Assembly (NCBI GenBank): GCA_003154335.1
Contig: PMDE01000073.1
Location: 3,363 to 9,294 of the forward strand
Direction: 5' to 3'
Source of the DNA: Methanoregula sp.
Lineage (GTDB): Archaea > Halobacteriota > Methanomicrobia > Methanomicrobiales > Methanospirillaceae
Length of the DNA: 5,932 bases
Each line of letters begins with the position of its first letter. The first letter of the stretch is position 1. Below the pieces are notes generated by a model. It had not been told where the DNA came from, searched no databases, and worked only from the letters and a program-made list of their open reading frames with translations. Below are positions 5,795-5,932 of the stretch, piece by piece. A program made the translations under genes and the position numbers.

Positions 5795-5932
5795 ATGGAA
5801 GAGATCCTGTTGGGCACGGGAATAGGGATCCTTCTTGGTACTATAAGCGGGATCATCCCGGGTGTGCACGCAAACACCCTGGCGGGAGTGCTTTTAAGTT
5901 TTCAGGTCGCGCTCCTGTCTTTTTTTGGACCG
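5795..5932 (+). CDS. TctA-like membrane permease (N-terminal part, cut by window end)
   Basis: The first 46 codons of an open frame that continues past the window. The translation begins MEEILLGTGIGILLGTISG and continues into IIPGVHANTLAGVLLSF, i.e. an N-terminal hydrophobic helix with the GxxPGxHxNxxA loop characteristic of the TctA family (the large membrane subunit of tripartite tricarboxylate transporters) and its archaeal relatives, which are often found without the TctB and TctC partners. It is predicted to be an integral cytoplasmic-membrane protein; the substrate is unknown. No Shine-Dalgarno site precedes the ATG, and an AT-rich box is centred about 29 bp upstream, consistent with a leaderless message. 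It is divergent from hemD. The motif is clear, but only a small part of the protein is present. Confidence 0.8.
   Translation, partial: MEEILLGTGIGILLGTISGIIPGVHANTLAGVLLSFQVALLSFFGP

Noticed and set aside
1..5932. CRISPR array, insertion sequence or attachment-site duplication
   Set aside because: No regularly spaced direct repeats, transposase or integrase motifs were seen, and neither tRNA 3' end is visibly duplicated nearby.

Overview
The window looks like chromosomal DNA of a methanogenic archaeon, most likely of the Methanomicrobiales (Methanoregula-like). Direct signs of an archaeon are a Cbf5-type pseudouridine synthase with a PUA domain and basic tail, a two-subunit indolepyruvate ferredoxin oxidoreductase, an archaeal TctA-like permease (GIIPGVHANTLA), tRNA genes without an encoded CCA end, and GGAGG/GGTGAT ribosome binding sites. 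The order-level placement is an inference from overall protein character, not from a search.

Layout: positions 1-450 hold the 3' part of an unrecognised, probably 5'-truncated gene on the + strand. A 140-bp spacer follows, then tRNA-Ile(GAT) on the minus strand (591-664). A 137-bp leader, which contains a TATA-like box and a possible short upstream ORF, precedes a + strand operon of three overlapping genes: iorA (802-2571), iorB (2568-3155) and a beta-class DNA methyltransferase (3152-3886). Both junctions are 4-base ATGA overlaps. The operon converges on a minus-strand unit read as hemD (5716-5030), cbf5 (5024-4014) and tRNA-Ser(GGA) (4001-3918). A short divergent promoter region (5717-5794) separates hemD from the start of a TctA-like membrane protein (5795 onward) that runs off the window.

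Function: IorA and IorB together form indolepyruvate:ferredoxin oxidoreductase, which interconverts aryl pyruvates and aryl-acetyl-CoA with ferredoxin, for aromatic amino acid breakdown or, in methanogens, synthesis from aryl acids. HemD closes the uroporphyrinogen III ring, the precursor of F430, cobamides and siroheme. Cbf5 is the catalytic subunit of H/ACA RNPs and can also form Psi55 in tRNA; a tRNA gene lies 12 bp beyond its stop codon. The least expected element is the DNA methyltransferase translationally coupled to iorB. It has no restriction partner in view and carries an A10 tract whose slippage in either direction would truncate the protein before its SAM-binding motif. No CRISPR array, insertion sequence or integrase is visible.
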